In this document: in pieces, positions 44,498 to 55,413 of the stretch | Layout of the letters: each line of letters opens with the position of its first letter | How positions within the stretch are numbered: the first letter of the stretch is position 1 | Source of the DNA: Sequoia sempervirens | Lineage: Eukaryota > Streptophyta > Pinopsida > Cupressales > Cupressaceae | Reading direction: 5' to 3' | NCBI GenBank assembly: GCA_007258455.2 | Contig: VDFB02270651.1 | Span: forward strand, 699,294,217-699,358,216 | DNA length: 64,000 bases | The notes under the pieces: model-generated | Database searches by the model: none | The model's input: the letters and a program-made list of their open reading frames with translations, nothing else | Told to the model about the DNA's origin: nothing | Position numbers and translations under genes: made by a program

Positions 44498-45170
44498 CTA
44501 TTTTCTTAAGGAAACTATTTCTGCCTCCAATTTTGAGCATCTCTCCACCTTTGTTTGCAACTTATACTTTATAACATCTTTAACTCTTTTGAGTTCTTCT
44601 ATCTGAACTTTCAGACCAACTATCACCTTCTTAGATTCCTCAAGTTCTTCAGTTGCTCTGACAGTCTCCTTTACAACATTATTTTTTAGTTTCTTGTTTT
44701 CCATCTTAATATCATCATATTTATCTCTTAACTCCTCAAGGTCTTTAGGGGAACGATTTAATTATCCTTCAAGATCAACAATCACTTCAACTTCCTCCTC
44801 ATGTAAGTCCTCAACCAGAGTATCTTTTTGGTCCTTAGTTTCCTTAGCCATATATATAAACTCTTTCTTGTTTTCTCTCATAACAAGGGCATGGTCATGA
44901 TCCTCTTCTAAACTATCACTAGCATTAGAAACTCCACTGTCTACATTAATATATAATCTCTTCTTCTTTCCAAAATTCTTCCATTTTGGATAAGCCATTT
45001 TCTTCATTTTGCTACCTTCTTCTTGCTTGGAACTATCCTCTTTACCATATGGACACTTTGAAGCAAAATTCCCTATTCTCCCACAATTGAAACATTTAAA
45101 TGGGAGCTTACCTTTGTACTTACCGAACCCTCTCCTTAGTCTTCTTATGAAGTTAGCTTCTTTTTCATCA
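44498..45170 (-). pseudogene. C1 gag middle part with coiled coil
   Basis: Near 45100 a knuckle (FKCFNCGRIGNFASKCPYGK) precedes 45007-44762 and 44704-44498, which share one frame. They form a charged helical region (EELEESKKVIVGLKVQIEEL; KLQTKVERCSKLEAEIVSLR) with heptad spacing. Coiled coils between two groups of knuckles are seen in some plant copia gags. Confidence 0.72.
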
Positions 45171-45205
45171 GTTTCATCATGGTCAGATACAATGACAGCA
45201 ACTTT

Positions 45206-45757
45206 TTATTTCTTATCAACTTCATCATTCTCTCTCCATACCACCTTAAATGCAACTTCTCTATAGGATGATTTAGCATTAGGAATTATCATCTCATATG
45301 TAGTAATTATGACATGCACTTCATCAAGAGTGAGTTTATCAATTTCTCTACCTTCTTCTATATCAAAAATCTTAGCATCATATTTAGTTGTCATAGACTT
45401 GATAACTTACAACACAACATCTTCTTCTTTCAGATCTACACCATATCCTCTAATGGAATTTACAACATCATCAAATCTCTAAAGATAGTCTCCAATACTC
45501 TCTTCTTTAGTCATTTTCAAGCCTTCAAATTTTGCTCTCAGCACTTGTAACTTTGCTAACTTCACTTTGGTGTCACCTTCATGGATCTTCAATTTTTCCC
45601 AGACATCATAAGTAGATTTACAATGCATAATTTTGCTATGAATAGAGTCAAAAAAATTGCTCATAATAATGAACCAAGATTTCTTATTATCCTTATGAAG
45701 TTTCTTTAATGTTGGATCGATAGGAGTTGTAGCAAGAATGGTATATTGGGTCTCCAT
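45206..45757 (-). pseudogene. C1 gag, capsid (UBN2-like) part
   Basis: 45757-45479 has DNKKSWFIIMSNFFDSIHSK, CKSTYDVWEKLKIHEGDTKV and KLAKLQVLRAKFEGLKMTKE, the copia gag pattern (WxxLxxxYEGxxxVKxxKLxxLxxxFExLxMxExE). 45394-45206 continues (KLTLDEVHVIITTYEMI). The start lies about 190 bp from the primer site. Confidence 0.84.
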
Positions 45758-45930
45758 AGTTGCTCAAACTTGAATTCCAAGAGAGATTAAGTATACTTCC
45801 ATCAATGAGATCCATTTAGCATAGTTTGTTCCATCAACCTAGGTGGCTTGTTTGAACCTTCCTAAAGTGCCATTGTATTCACCTATCCAAGATCAACCTG
45901 AGTTGGTTAAGCTTCTCCTAGGGAATTTGG

Positions 45931-45943
45931 GGCTCTAATACCA
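45931..45943 (-). other. C1 primer binding site
   Basis: Minus strand TGGTATTAGAGCC, two bases from the 5' LTR; one change from the initiator-Met primer site. Confidence 0.87.
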
Positions 45944-45945
45944 AT

Positions 45946-47863
45946 TGTTAGAACACAATGATCTATTGAGAGGCAGGTGAATTAGTAGATATTAAAGCTT
46001 TTAGTCCTTAAATTTTTTTTGCAGATTCAACCTTAAACTCAAATGTGTGGACTGAAATACTGACAAATATAATAATCATAAGCACAAAAGGAATCAATGC
46101 ATAACATAGTGTGTACATGGAAAACCCAAAATGGGAAAAACCATGATGAGAAATGTTGCTAGGAACTACTATCCTAATCCAGCCTCACAAGCAATAAAGT
46201 TTAGTTACAATGTTTAGGGTTGCAACCCAAGGAAGCAACAACTCCTCATTTAGAAGCTACAACTTCAAGGATGCTACAACACACTGAACTGAGCTACAAC
46301 TCGGTATTAATGGAGGCTACAACTTCTTACAAGGATTTTCAATCAAATATGCATAATATGGTTCTACTCAACCTATGATGCATCAATTCAACACATTATA
46401 TTATTCTCTCTTTTCTCTCTCACACAACTGTAATAAAATTCTTGTATTCTTATGATTCTTCTTTTCTAGTACATTTTACACTCACTTCTTCATTCAAGCA
46501 CACACACTTACTAACTTTGTTTCCTAACTCATGCCTTCATATATTTCATATGAGTCAAAACCATTGTTAGGGTTTTTCACTTGCAACCCACATCTACAAA
46601 TGTTAGAACATCGAGCTGCCCACATACTACTTTTTCCATTAATGATGGAATCCAATCATATTTTCCATATCTCATATTGGGTTGCACACCAATCATCCTC
46701 ATTATCAAGAATTTACCAAATTTAGCTCTCTTTTCGACTGCAAAATCTAATGTGCATTTAATTTCCTCTTTTTTTCATTTGATCATATTTTATTTTGATC
46801 GAGCATGTCATATTTTTGGCACTATCTTCATTAAATGCTCACATGTCAGTTATTTGGGTGATTTGATTCTGCTCACATGTCGGTCACTGACTTGAAACCC
46901 CTGTTTACACAAATCAAATTGTCAAGTGTGAACAATGGCCATCAATCATCTTGTAGACTAATCAAAAGGTAGAGAAATAATCAAGAGACATCCACAAGCT
47001 CATTCTAATCACCAAGAAACTCAACACAAGCTCTGACAACACTATTTAAAGGATTTATCAAATGAGATCATTTAAAACAATAGTACCATAAAGAAGAGAT
47101 CACTTCCAAATCACCAAATCAAGAATCATTTGAGTTGAGGGAACATACCACTGTTCCTAATTCTAGAACCGTAGATCAAAAGATGTAAATGCAAAGGAAT
47201 GCAAAGTAGAATACATTCTCTCTATCATCACCAAAAGTATAGATAAAGTATTTTTCACTCTAGTGAACATAACTCACTCAACTCATAATATTGAATGCTC
47301 CAACTTGGAACATACCATCTTCAAACAATCCTCTAAATAACTTTCAATCCATAGAATATGCAAGAAATCCAGAGCAAGCTATTGGACCATTCTTATCGAA
47401 GGCTCAAACTTGGATCATAGCATAGTGGAGGCTCACTCAAATATTCATACCAGAGAACCAAACCATGAGCAATCTTGATGGAACACAGATAACCCTATTA
47501 TAGACCTTCTTCCAAACCCACAAGAACTTAAAAAAATTAGTGAAGGATTGCAGAGTAGATATAATTCTACTAGTCCACAGAAAACCAACTCTGTCAGATC
47601 AATTCACAAACCAGCGAACTCAACTTTCACTCTTCATCAAACTAGTAGCTATAATCCATGATATATCACCCAATGATGTCCTTGAACAATATTTTAGATC
47701 TACATAGGATGAACATTGTAGAAATGTGAAACACACACCCGAGTACATTCTAAACATATACCAGAGGATATTCTACACTAGTAATTACTTGTGTCCTTTC
47801 ACTGCAACAACTCATACTATGTTGAGATCAATGACAACACTAGTTAGACACATATTTGCAACA
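45946..47863 (-). repeat. C1 5' LTR (1.9 kb)
   Basis: Starts tgttagaacacaatg next to the primer site and is taken to end at catatttgcaaca (47863), matching the ttgcaaca end of the C2 LTR. Its partner lies outside the window, so the far end rests on that similarity. Contains tacaactcc/gctacaac short repeats at 46240-46340. No gene; small plus-strand frames at 46531-46895 have no motif. Confidence 0.75.
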
Positions 47864-47979
47864 TAGGAAAGCACACTAGAGAAAATTTCATACACTTTTA
47901 TGATTATTGATGTAAAAATTGAAGAGTTTAGACTACTTACAAGACATATATTTACTTTTTGTTAGGTTCCCACCCATTC

Positions 47980-50060
47980 GCACCAGCGTCTGGGTGGTAG
48001 ACCGATAGTCTTCTTAGAGATTTAGCCCCCACTCTTTTAGTGGAGCACATAGAGTTGCTATAGACTATAGGATTATACTAGGCATACCTCATGCCCTCCA
48101 TGAGGTACCATGATGCGATGTTGATGGCATTAGCAGAGCATTGGGATGCTAATACATGTAATTCTATCTACTAACCAGAGAGATTACTATCAAACTAGAG
48201 GATGTACACCGCATACTCCAATTTCCCATTTGGGGTGAGTGAGAATATATTTGAGTAGAGTGATTGTTCTATGAGATGAAAGATGACATGTAGTATTTCC
48301 TTTGTAGACCAATACATGATGAGAGGGTGAGGGCATTGATTGATCTGGTGATGCTACTATATTCACAATCCCCACTAGTTAGATGGATTATGATGCTTAC
48401 AATTGCACTAGTACTCATCCTAGATGGCTAGGGATCCACCTAGAGGGAGGAATAAAACACCTAATATGAGGGGTGGCAGAGCATCATATAGTATATGCAT
48501 GGGGGAATTGTATCCTAGCGCACCTATATTATGATCTAAAATGGTTTATCTTTTGGGAGGTGGATATTATGGTAGACTATACACTTCTTAAGGTTTAGTT
48601 CCTTAAGAATATCACTTGTACTAAACCTATCGGCTTCCCATAGCCTTGGGGTATCCTTAGGCCTTCAGCTATCCTCTATGACAGTTTTGGTATTATGGTG
48701 ATTTACACTTCTGGAGAGTTTGATTTGATTGATTGGAAGAGGATGAGATCCTTTGGAGACCTTATCAGCTTGTGCTTTAGTGGCCAGATCACACTCAGTA
48801 GATGAGGAGATTATAGCTTAATAGGTTTTTGATTCACAAACATGATTACATAGTCCATACCTTCTACTACAATCAAGTCATGTGAAAGTTTGGATAGATG
48901 TAGATAGCACCCAGGGCATGACCCTTCTTTAGGAGATTAGTGTAGAGTTCCCAAATATCTGGTGATTTAGTATGGTTCACTATAGAGGATGTTGTCCATA
49001 GTGACTCTGGGTACTCATATCATGATATGCCTCTAGTCTCCAACAGAGATGATGTCGGTGCCATACATAACTATGAGGAGTTTTGGACAGTATCACGACC
49101 ATCTCCCATTTTTCCTATGGAGGATCCAATAGGTGATGTAGGAGCACTCCTAGATGAGGGAGATGAGGTAGAGGAAAGGGCTAAGGAGACATGCTATAGA
49201 GCAATAGACATATTTATAGATGTCATAGATGAGGAGTATGATGAGGATGCATATCTTGACTATGATGACCAAGAAAGAGGATATGAGGATGATGATGAGG
49301 AGGACTAGGAGGACTATGAGGAGGAGGAGCCATCCATGAATGAGGGTGATGAGGCAGTAGATGAGGATCTAGAAAAGAATGAGTGGGAAGATTTCTCTCC
49401 CATTCATATGACTAGATCAAGAGTAGCAGTTGTAGTAGGCATCAATACCCATAGTCATGGAGAGCCTAGCACATCCTCCATACCTCTTGCACACAAGGAG
49501 GCTGATTTCACATAGCTTACTAGAGATATAGGTGATGATATTTTTTTTATTGTTATACTTCATACTTGTGCTTATACTTTATATATATATCATGAGGTGT
49601 ACTAATTTTTTTTAATTTTTCTATCTTATAGGATTTGTGAGAGACTTTTAGGATCTCTACCAATAGGTGGTTGCATGGATAGTGCCTCCATCATTCAACG
49701 AGGAGGCTATAGACTCATACTATGTGCCCCTGCCCATTATGGATCAAGACCTAGAGTCATTCAGTCCATACATTAGACTATAGGCAGTGTATGAGAGTTT
49801 GAGGAGGCAAGTTCACCAAGCTGATGTTGCCCCAAAGGCACAATCATCCCAAACCCTAGTAGAGTTTGAGAGACTAGAGGAAAAGGTAGTCATACTATAG
49901 GTGGCGAGAGATTAGATATCAAGAGCACATCGGGAGCCCTAGGACAGATACAAGGCTCATATTTTTCTCTTAATACATTTAGTCAATCATAATCATGATC
50001 GCACATGACTGTCTCCCGATAGATTACTACTAGATAGATGTGACCACCAAATCTTGAGGG
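47980..50060 (+). pseudogene. Plant-mobile-domain (MAIN-like) protein relic, antisense to F pol
   Basis: Reading across stops, 48170-48238 gives LTREITIKLEDVHRILQFPI followed by WGE, and 48800-48925 gives LNRFLIHKHDYIVHTFYYNQ then KFG, both fitting the plant mobile domain (PF10536) of MAIN-like proteins. An open acidic segment follows (49027-49308, DEEYDEDAYLDYDDQERGYE), then after a T-rich, perhaps intronic stretch the C-terminal part (49685-49990: VVAWIVPPSFNEEAIDSYYV; SLRRQVHQADVAPKAQSSQT; a short coiled coil). Most stops are TAG or TGA at places where CAG or CGA would continue the frame. It is unlikely to be a working host gene. Confidence 0.6.
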
Positions 50061-50122
50061 ATCTGGTAGTCATAGGCCTTAATATTATTGTATATATTGA
50101 TGACATGTACATAAAAATTTGG

Positions 50123-50141
50123 TATATATATATATATATAT
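50123..50141. repeat. (TA)n microsatellite
   Basis: Uninterrupted ta run of about 19 bp in the 3' region of F copy A; a longer one is at the equivalent place of copy B. Confidence 0.95.
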
Positions 50142-50552
50142 GAGCACTTGGTGTTGTATTATTTGTGTTGAATGTTAAATGTCAATGTGATTAATTAAAT
50201 AACATTTTTTAAGATTATCTAATGAATGTCTCCATGATTTAACATTCTTTATGTGATATAACAAAACCTTATTATAGTTTCTCGTAGATACAACACTAGG
50301 ATGAAGTATGTTATGCTAAATTAAATGCAATTATGATTTAATTATATAAAGGTCTAATCTAACACAATATACAAGCTAAGCTTGAATAGTATGAAACCTA
50401 AATTAATCACTTTAAAAAGGAATTAAATAATCACTTTAGCATTTGAGACACGTGCATAACTGTGTGTCAAGAATGAAGTAATGTGAAAGCATATGGAATA
50501 TAATATAGTAAATATAACAACACTGATTTATCATTCATACTATTCAAAAGGA

Positions 50553-51555
50553 TTAGGCATAATATTGGTGCAAATGCACAACATTGATAGGGTCTTTGAG
50601 AGGTGTTCCATCCATTTTTGTTAACATGTATGCACCGAACCCATAAATTTCATTAATTATGTAGGGTCTTAACCAATTAGGACTGAATTTTCCTTTTTCA
50701 TTCGATTCGACATTAACATTTTGTTGATTTTCATACAAGACTAAGCCACCTTTACCAAATACACAAGGGATGACATGATCACTATAATTACATTGTAATT
50801 GTTTAGCATAAGCTTTGAGATACTTAAGAGTGTTAATGCATTGTTTCTCGAGCATCTCAAGCTGGTGCAATCTTTGTTGTTTGTAAGTGTCATCATCAAT
50901 AATTCCTTGAAGAGCAATCCTTAATGTGGGGATTTATAACTCTAAGAGCATAATTGCCTCAGTACCATAGACACAATTAGAGGGAGTTGTTCCAGTGGAT
51001 TTTTTTATGCTACTACAGTAATCCCATAACATGTACATTAGCTACATGTTCCAATTCTTGTTATGTTTATTTATTATTTTCCTTAAGATTTATTTGATTT
51101 TTATTAGTTGCTTCAGCTTGAGTGTTAGATTGTAGTTAGTGAGGTGTTGAAAAGCAATGTTGAATATTAAATGTGTCGATGAATTTATTCCTATCATTGT
51201 TTTTAAATGGTGTCCCATTATCTGAAACTAACACAAAAGGAAGTCCAAAGTGAGCAATAATGTGTTCCAATATGAAACAACATATTGCATCAGCGGTGGT
51301 GTATCAAAGAGGAAAAGCTTCTACCCATTTTGTGAAATAATCTATTGATGTGATTATAAATGTATGTCCAACGAATGAAGGTGGTGAAATTTTTCCAATT
51401 AGATCAAATCCCCACATTGAGAATGACCAAATATGAATTTGGGCAAGGAGCTTAGAAGAAAGAGCATGAACCAAATTGCTATATTCTTGACATCTATGAC
51501 ATCTCTTAACATACACAAAGCAATTTTTCTCCATATGTCTCCTGTAATATCCCAT
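50553..51555 (-). pseudogene. F integrase, copy A
   Basis: 51555-51304 holds the zinc part and core start (CHRCQEYSNLVHALSSKLLA, WSFSMWGFDLIGKISPPSFV, DYFTKWVEAFPL) with the first catalytic Asp. The core continues in fragments to 51060 (HIIAHFGLPFVLVSDNGTPF). 50870-50553 is the C-terminal domain: long helix, FGKGGLVLYENQQNVNVESN, NWLRPYIINEIYGFGAYMLT and DPINVVHLHQYYA, the usual Tat-type ending without chromodomain. Several stops separate the parts. Confidence 0.8.
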
Positions 51556-51725
51556 GCGAATGAGTTTTTTCTCTAAGGATCTCCCTCCAAAATGACCTCC
51601 ATAGGAACTATATGAGCCTTTTCAAGTTATATGGGGATTTTAGATTCGTTAAGGCATCTAAGGAAAATTTCATTAAAGGATCCTCTATATAATATGTCGG
51701 TGAGGATGTACTCAGTTGCTAATCT

Positions 51726-52140
51726 TCACAAGCAAAGTTGGGTGTTATTTGTTGTTGGATCGAGAATGGTACCATCTTTTAAATAGTTGAATATTGTATG
51801 ATACCATTCACTCGAATCTTCCTTGGTTGTTGCTAATACTTCTTTGAGTTTATCTTTAATTGATGGTTTCATGCTTGGGTTAATAGTAAATTTGAAATCC
51901 TTGGAAGAATCTTTAGGTGATATAAGAGAAGCTGCACTCTCCATTGCATTTGCATGCCAGCTATCTTTTTGTGGGATGTTGTCAATGGTAAATGATTCAA
52001 ACTTCTCTAACAAGTTCATTGTGAGATCCTTGTAATTTGTGTTGGATGTTGTGGATATGGTTTTTGATATGTGCTTTTCATTGATGTCAACACTATTAGC
52101 ATTTGGTGCATTGAAGACTGTATCTATCAAGGATATTGAG
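51726..52140 (-). pseudogene. F pre-integrase linker, copy A
   Basis: An open segment of 134 codons (NLLEKFESFTIDNIPQKDSW; MKPSIKDKLKEVLATTKEDS; EWYHTIFNYLKDGTILDPT). In Tat-like polyproteins the region between RNase H and integrase has a similar W-x-x-I-x-x-YLxDGxL stretch. No catalytic motif. Confidence 0.55.
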
Positions 52141-52634
52141 AAAATTGTAAAAGAAGGTATTTTTGGTTCCTAATGGAACTATGCAAGTCAAGAAGGTGTT
52201 GTGTTTTGTACATTGAAAATTAGCTGATGTGGATTAAAGGGTTTATTGTTGAATTTTTCTAGATCATCTACTAGAAGTTTCAAAGGTCTGCGTGAAGTTT
52301 TGAGTATTTTGTGGTCTAACAGTGTGTTGTTGGTTTCTATGAGTGTTCCTGAATGAAGTTTGTATAATTATTGTTCTCTCAATTGTTGTGGATGCTTCTC
52401 TATTATTTCTTGGTGTTCTATGGTGTCTCTAGATCATTCTCTATATTTGTGGTGTGTCCACATTATTCAAAGAGTTTTCATTTAATACATTCATTGGATC
52501 ATAATCACGATCGCACACCATTGTATCCCGACAGACTACTACCAGACATATGTGACCACCGAATCTCGAGGGATCCGGTAGTCACATGCCTTAGTATTAT
52601 TGTATATATTGATGACATGTACATAAAAATTTGT

Positions 52635-52655
52635 TATATATATATATATATATAT
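52635..52655. repeat. (TA)n microsatellite
   Basis: About 21 bp of uninterrupted ta, at the place equivalent to 50123-50141. Confidence 0.95.
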
Positions 52656-53145
52656 GAGCACTTGATGTTGTATTATTTTTGTTGAATGTTAAATGTCAAT
52701 GTGGTTAATTAAATAACCTTTTTTAAGATTATCTAATGAATGTCTCCATGATTTAACATGCTTTATGTGATATAACAAAAACTTATTATAGTTTCTCTTA
52801 GATGCAACACTGGGATGAAGTATGTTATGCTAAATTAAATGCAATTATGATTTAATTATATAAAGGTCTAATATAACACAATATACAAGCTAAGCTTGAA
52901 TAGTATGAAACCTAAAGTAATCACTTTAAAAAGGAATTAAATAATCAATTCAAAATTTGAGACACGTGCATAACTGTGTGTCAAGAATGAAGTAATGTGA
53001 AAGCATATGGAATATAATATTGTAAATCTAACAACACTGCTTTATCATTCATATATACTATTCAAAAGGATTAGGCATAATACTAGTGCAAATGCACGAC
53101 ATTGATAGGGTCTTTGAGAGGTGTTCCATCCATTTATGTTAACAT

Positions 53146-53469
53146 CTATGCACTGAACCCATAAATTTCATTAATTATGTAGGGTTCTAACCAATTAAGA
53201 TTGAATTTTCCTTTTTTAGTCGATTCAACATTAACATTTTGTTGATTTTCATACAAGACTAAGCCACGTTTACCAAATACATGAGGGATGACATGATCAC
53301 TATAATTACATTGTAATTTTTTAGCATAAGCTTTGAGATGCTTAAGAGTGTTAATGCATTGTTCATCGAGCATCTCAAGATGGTGCAATCTTTGTTGTTT
53401 GTAAGTTTCATCATCAATAAGTCCTTGAAGAGCAATCCTTAACGTGGGGATTTCTAACTTCAAGAGCAT
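53146..53469 (-). pseudogene. F integrase C-terminus, copy B
   Basis: Same domain as 50870-50553: LLKLEIPTLRIALQGLIDDE, then the helix LEMLDEQCINTLKHLKAYAK, FGKRGLVLYENQQNVNVEST and WLEPYIINEIYGFSA. A stop cuts it at 53146. Confidence 0.78.
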
Positions 53470-53584
53470 AATTGCCTCAATACCATAGAAAAGGTCATAG
53501 GGAGTTGTTCCAGTAGATTTTTTGATGCTAGTACACTAAGCCAATAACATGTACATTAGCTGCATGTGCCAATCCTTGTTATGT

Positions 53585-53863
53585 TTATTTATTATTTTCC
53601 TTAAGATTTATTTTATTCTTATTACTTGCTTTAGCTTGAGTGTTAGATTGTAGGTAGTAAGGTGTTGAAAAGCGATGTTGAATATTAAATGTGTCGATGA
53701 ATTTATTCATGTCATTGTTCTTTAATGGTGTCCCATTATCTGAAACTAACACAAAAGGAAGTCCAAAGTGAGCAATAATGTGTTCCAATATGAAACAAAA
53801 TATTGCATTAGTGGTCATGTATCAAAGAGGAAAAGCTTCTACCCATTTTGTGAGATAATCTAT
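53585..53863 (-). pseudogene. F integrase core, copy B
   Basis: IIAHFGLPFVLVSDNGTPLK with the second catalytic Asp, then FSTPYYLQSNTQAKASNKNK; the catalytic Glu (QAEASNK in the family) is Lys. The upstream part of the domain is at 61217-60985, beyond element E, which entered near the TKWVEAFPL stretch. Confidence 0.8.
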
Positions 53864-54208
53864 TGATCCGGAGGACAATTTTTCAGTGAAAATTGAAGTG
53901 TTCCTAATGCTCCAGATTTCAGCTTCATCAGAAAGAGAACGACGTCCTGATTCCAACGCAACTTGAACGGGTCGAAAAAGACTCCGTTTGTGCAAGGTAC
54001 GACCAGTCAAACTTCTAGTCAAACTGGCTTCAGGGGCATCTAGAAGGCGAAAAAAATAATCATCTCGAAAATTGACAGAATCAGCGTCATCGCGAAGAGC
54101 CCATCGATATGATTCCGACGGCGTTTGTTTCATCGAAATCCGACATCGCATGCTCAAGATACAAGCAGTCAAAGTTTTGGTTGACTTTCTAACTGATTGT
54201 ACGGATGA

Positions 54209-54496
54209 TGACGTCAGCATATCGTCCGTACTGTACGGAATCCGTATGGACGAATTCGGCCGAAACACGTGGCAAGTGACTCATCTATACGGACCAATCA
54301 TAAGTTGACACGTGGCATCCGTACGGATGACGTGGCATCATCAGACAGCGTGGCAGACAACTCGGCAACACGTGGCACCCAGTCAGTGACACGTCATCAG
54401 ATGAGTCAGCAGATTTGGCGAATCAGGAGCGGACACGTGTCATCCTTGTCAGCTTACCCATCGGCTCTCTCAGTGAATGGAATGAGGACACGTGTC
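54209..54496 (+). promoter_or_regulatory. E LTR cluster of ACGT-core motifs
   Basis: TGACGTCAGC (54209), CACGTGGC (54266, 54309, 54369), GACGTGGC (54329), CACGTCA (54390), CACGTGT (54434) and CACGTGTC (54489), all within 290 bp and conserved in the 3' LTR (59823-60112). In plants CACGTGGC is the G-box/ABRE core bound by bZIP factors in abscisic-acid and stress responses. They lie 450-750 bp upstream of the TATA box, so an enhancer role is inferred. Confidence 0.6.
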
Positions 54497-54538
54497 CATT
54501 GTTCGGCGTTCGGGTTGTTGAACAGAATGTTAAAATGG

Positions 54539-54612
54539 GCGCGGATGGGTTTTGAACCCGTAACCTCCGCCTGGTAAGCCAGACCCGTAGCCGTTGCACC
54601 AAACGCTGTGGC
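54539..54612 (-). other. tRNA-like module in E LTR (antisense)
   Basis: Minus strand has a perfect A-box consensus TGGTGCAACGG (54591-54601) and a near B-box GGTTCAAAACC (54548-54558) 32 bases further, flanked by complementary GGG/CCC bases as in a T-stem. The acceptor stem pairs poorly, so a working tRNA is unlikely; it may derive from a tRNA gene or SINE head. Conserved in the 3' LTR at 60163-60216. Confidence 0.5.
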
Positions 54613-54673
54613 CTTAACTATATACGGAGGCCGGTTTTATTTATTATGATATTTTGTTATTTGGTTGTTTAAA

Positions 54674-54752
54674 AACAAACCGGCCGGGGTTTGAACCCGC
54701 GCAGGCCGGGTAACAAAACAACTATGCACTAATACACCACGAAGAACCCGCT
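54674..54752 (-). other. Second, weaker tRNA-like module in E LTR
   Basis: Minus strand GGTTCAAACCC (54687-54697) is B-box-like inside a GC stem. An A-box-like TAGTGCATAGT (54721-54731) lies only 23 bases away, too close for a normal tRNA. Probably a deleted relative of the first module. Confidence 0.3.
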
Positions 54753-54954
54753 GATATTGTTAGGAGCTCAGTTTGTTTTGAAGGACTGTTAAAGCCGAAT
54801 TCATAACTAATAGCCTAATAAGGCCAAAACAATCAAAACCACTAAAACAACCTGAAACCAAAAGATGTCAGAGGATAAACCAGACGTAATACGAGCTGAT
54901 GAAGGAAGATATGCATTTATTTTGTTGGTTAAGCCATATTAGGCAAACTTTTTG

Positions 54955-54962
54955 TATAAAAG
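54955..54962 (+). promoter_or_regulatory. E LTR TATA box
   Basis: TATAAAAG within tttttgtataaaaggagggg; a strong plant TATA box, also present in the 3' LTR near 60570. Predicts a start site near 54990, giving a U3 of about 1.1 kb. Confidence 0.7.
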
Positions 54963-55373
54963 GAGGGGTAGGCTTTAATTTTACAAGTCCAGGTTGAGAT
55001 AGCGGGAGAATTCTTCGAGAGTTCTTGAAGACATTTCTGCATATCAGAGTACTGTCATGCTCCTGAATGCTTGAAGGAGATAGTCTTGAAGCCATTGTAA
55101 TTGATTTTTGGAGCTAATCGGATCGGTCCTCCATTGGAGAGGGACCCGGAGACGTAGTCCTTAGGGACGAACTCCGTTATCAACTTTGGTTTCGTCTCTC
55201 TATTCTTCTCTCTTTTCTTTCTCAGTTTCTCTTGGCATTTATTTCATGTTATGTTCATTTAATCATTTGAGCATTTAAATTTGTAATCACTTATGTTAAA
55301 CGTTGTAATAATCGATCTTTTACGTTTAAGCATTTTGTAAGCAATAAGTCCTAGATCCTTATATAGATCAAGT

Positions 55374-55386
55374 TGGTATCAGAGCT
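55374..55386 (+). other. E primer binding site (initiator Met tRNA)
   Basis: TGGTATCAGAGCT, three bases after the 5' LTR; perfect over the 12-base core TGGTATCAGAGC. Confidence 0.93.
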
Positions 55387-55413
55387 ATGTATGTGGCTTG
55401 TATTGCAATTTGA

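Larger units (their letters stand above)
1..47863 (-). mobile_element. C1: Ty1/copia element, 3' end outside window, split by C2 and C3
   Basis: Minus-strand copia element surviving in three pieces: 42790-47863 (5' LTR, primer site, gag, protease, start of integrase), 35997-37172 (end of integrase, start of reverse transcriptase) and 1-1030 (end of reverse transcriptase, RNase H). The pieces read on from each other: reverse transcriptase runs up to IIVVVY at 36001 and resumes with VDNIIFGG at 1030. Domain order gag-PR-INT-RT-RNase H is the Ty1/copia order. The flank after the 5' LTR (47864-47868, tagga) should recur beyond base 1. All reading frames are decayed. The element is the host of C2 and C3 and was itself inserted into F. 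Confidence 0.85.
49968..52480. repeat. F duplication, copy A
   Basis: About 2.5 kb that recurs directly adjacent as copy B (52481-53863, then 60985-61845 after element E). Shared landmarks in order: taatcacgatcgcac, gatgacatgtacataaaaat, the ta run, integrase end, integrase core, and the pre-integrase linker. Copy A keeps the catalytic Glu stretch that copy B has changed. Confidence 0.85.
53864..55370 (+). repeat. E 5' LTR
   Basis: Starts tgatccggaggac, ends tatatagatca. From 5' to 3': palindromic GTACGGA motifs and ACGTG-core cluster (54200-54500), antisense tRNA-like modules (54540-54752), TATA box (54955), then R/U5 of about 400 bp. The small open frames at 53822-54268, 54269-54577 and 54868-55095 lie within the LTR and have no protein motif. 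Confidence 0.93.

Noticed and set aside
49027..49308. Acidic 93-codon plus-strand frame as an intact small gene
   Set aside because: It sits between decayed plant-mobile-domain pieces in the same orientation and is the acidic linker of that relic; no separate promoter or homology.
54539..54612. Functional tRNA gene
   Set aside because: A- and B-boxes fit, but the acceptor stem does not pair well and it lies inside an LTR repeated twice; called only tRNA-like.
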